Of a stretch of DNA of 64,000 nt, positions 63,222 through 64,000 are shown piece after piece. The translations under genes were made by a program, and so were the position numbers. Position 1 is the stretch's first letter. Each line of letters opens with the position of its first letter. The notes beneath the pieces were generated by a model that searched no databases, was not told where the DNA came from, and saw only the letters and a program-made list of their open reading frames with translations. Location of the stretch: the NCBI RefSeq assembly GCF_022808595.1, contig NZ_JAKUCN010000005.1:124001-188000 (forward strand), given 5' to 3'. Source of the stretch: Microvirga solisilvae. GTDB lineage: Bacteria > Pseudomonadota > Alphaproteobacteria > Rhizobiales > Beijerinckiaceae.

Positions 63222-64000
63222 ATGAGCGGACAGGTTGAGCTTCACGGCGCCGCCCAGGCGACACCGGCCACGAGCCGCGCCAGAACCCTTCTCGGAGGGT
63301 CGATCGGCCATTTCATCGAATGGTACGATTGGTCGATCTACGGATTTCTTGCCGCCATCTTCGCGCAGCAGATGTTTCCTGCAAGCAGCACGGCGGCATC
63401 CCTGATCGCGAGCTTCTCGGTCTTCGCCATCGGCTTCCTGGGCCGCCCGATCGGCGCGCTGGTGCTTTGTCCGCTCGCGGACAAATACGGCCGGCGCAGC
63501 CTGCTTTCGATCACCATTCTGCTCGCCGGCATCGGCAGCTTCGTCATCGGTCTATCCCCCACTTACGAGCAGATCGGCCTAGCGGCTCCGCTGCTGATCG
63601 TCGCCGCCCGCCTTCTCCAGGGCTTTTCCGCAGGAGGCGAAGCGCAAATTGCCGTTGCCTTTCTGAACGAGCATGCTCCGCGCGAGCACCGGGCGCTCGC
63701 GGCCTCGCCGCAGCTCATGGTGGTGGGCCTTGCGGTTCTTGTGGCAACAGCCATGGCCAGCCTGATAAGCTCCGCTCTTCCGCAGGATGATCTGATCGCC
63801 TGGGGATGGCGCATTCCGTTCCTCATCGGCGGTGTGGCTTCGCTCTACGGCCTTTTCATGCGTCGCGGCTTGCAGGAAACACCTGCTTTCGAGCGGTCCC
63901 GCGCACAGCACAAGATCACCATAGCCGGAATTTTCAGCGCATTGGCGCAGCACCCGAAGGAAACCTTCATCGTTTTCGCCCTTCAGCTGTGCGGCGTTCA
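63222..64000 (+). CDS. MHS-type major facilitator transporter, N-terminal part
   Basis: At least 259 codons, cut off by the right edge. The start MSGQVELHGAAQAT is followed by the first helix GGSIGHFIEWYDWSIYGFLA, which is typical of the metabolite:H+ symporter group (dicarboxylate, citrate, proline/betaine or shikimate transporters). MFS motif A is LADKYGRRSLL, and QGFSAGGE is in helix 4. GGGGAG is about 6 nt before the ATG. The gene lies 195 bp from the divergent flavoprotein gene. The substrate is unknown. Confidence 0.9.
   Translation, partial: MSGQVELHGAAQATPATSRARTLLGGSIGHFIEWYDWSIYGFLAAIFAQQMFPASSTAASLIASFSVFAIGFLGRPIGALVLCPLADKYGRRSLLSITILLAGIGSFVIGLSPTYEQIGLAAPLLIVAARLLQGFSAGGEAQIAVAFLNEHAPREHRALAASPQLMVVGLAVLVATAMASLISSALPQDDLIAWGWRIPFLIGGVASLYGLFMRRGLQETPAFERSRAQHKITIAGIFSALAQHPKETFIVFALQLCGV

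Overview
The window is a gene-dense stretch of chromosome (about 63% G+C by eye) from an alphaproteobacterium of the order Hyphomicrobiales. The basis is family-level recognition: the mutY-dciA-dsbA-smc and atpI-B-E-F'-F gene orders, a coxBA-ctaB-coxF-ctaG-coxC cluster, IalB, DUF1127 and PRC-barrel proteins, an LsrB/VtlR-like LysR regulator, and the palindromic repeats common between rhizobial genes. The two-subunit glycine decarboxylase (gcvPA/gcvPB) and the repeat types suggest a Methylobacteriaceae/Beijerinckiaceae relative such as Microvirga, but the sequence alone does not fix the genus.

Layout. 0-0.8 kb: the edge of a phospholipid gene pair (acyltransferase and CDP-alcohol phosphatidyltransferase). 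0.9-6.9 kb: DNA repair and chromosome maintenance (mutY, dciA-like, a DsbA-like thiol oxidoreductase, smc); smc lies between two inverted copies of a palindromic repeat. 7.1-9.9 kb: the F0 part of ATP synthase as one operon with a visible promoter and terminator. 10-11 kb: a small lipoprotein and a HAD phosphatase. 11.1-16.6 kb (minus strand): the glycine cleavage operon gcvT-gcvH-osmC-gcvPA-gcvPB behind a tandem glycine riboswitch. 16.7-19.1 kb: a CNNM/CBS membrane protein and two exported proteins. 19.4-26 kb: aa3-type cytochrome c oxidase and its assembly factors. 26-29.5 kb: an acetyltransferase behind a leader-like RNA, thrC and an M16 protease. 29.9-37.4 kb: a GGDEF-EAL protein, YqgE, a DsbD-alpha-like protein, a peroxiredoxin, and the ispH-thrB-rnhA operon. 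37.4-41.8 kb: a repeat block, a CPA2 antiporter, a MATE exporter and a DUF937 protein.

41.8-47.1 kb is the most accessory part: a DUF1127 gene divergent from an LsrB/VtlR-like regulator, an EamA transporter, a YdcF protein, then a solitary HTH gene resembling a small terminase subunit followed by an AT-rich YaaC-like gene that looks imported. 47.1-64 kb: a ComEA-like HhH protein, a PRC-barrel protein, a sulfonate/taurine-type ABC transporter, an iron-chelate-type ABC transporter divergent from a methyltransferase, DUF5996, a hemerythrin-like membrane protein, a threonine dehydratase, two small secreted proteins, DUF3297, tryptophan 2,3-dioxygenase with a kynureninase-like enzyme, a BaiN/HI0933-type flavoprotein, and the start of an MHS-type transporter cut by the window edge.

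I saw no rRNA or tRNA gene, insertion sequence, integrase or CRISPR array. The best leads for something less described are the AT-rich YaaC-like island beside the orphan HTH gene, the LsrB/DUF1127 locus, the leader-like RNA at 26.0 kb, the OsmC gene inside the glycine cleavage operon, and the hemerythrin-like membrane protein with a degenerate ligand set. No clearly new multi-gene system is demonstrable from sequence alone.
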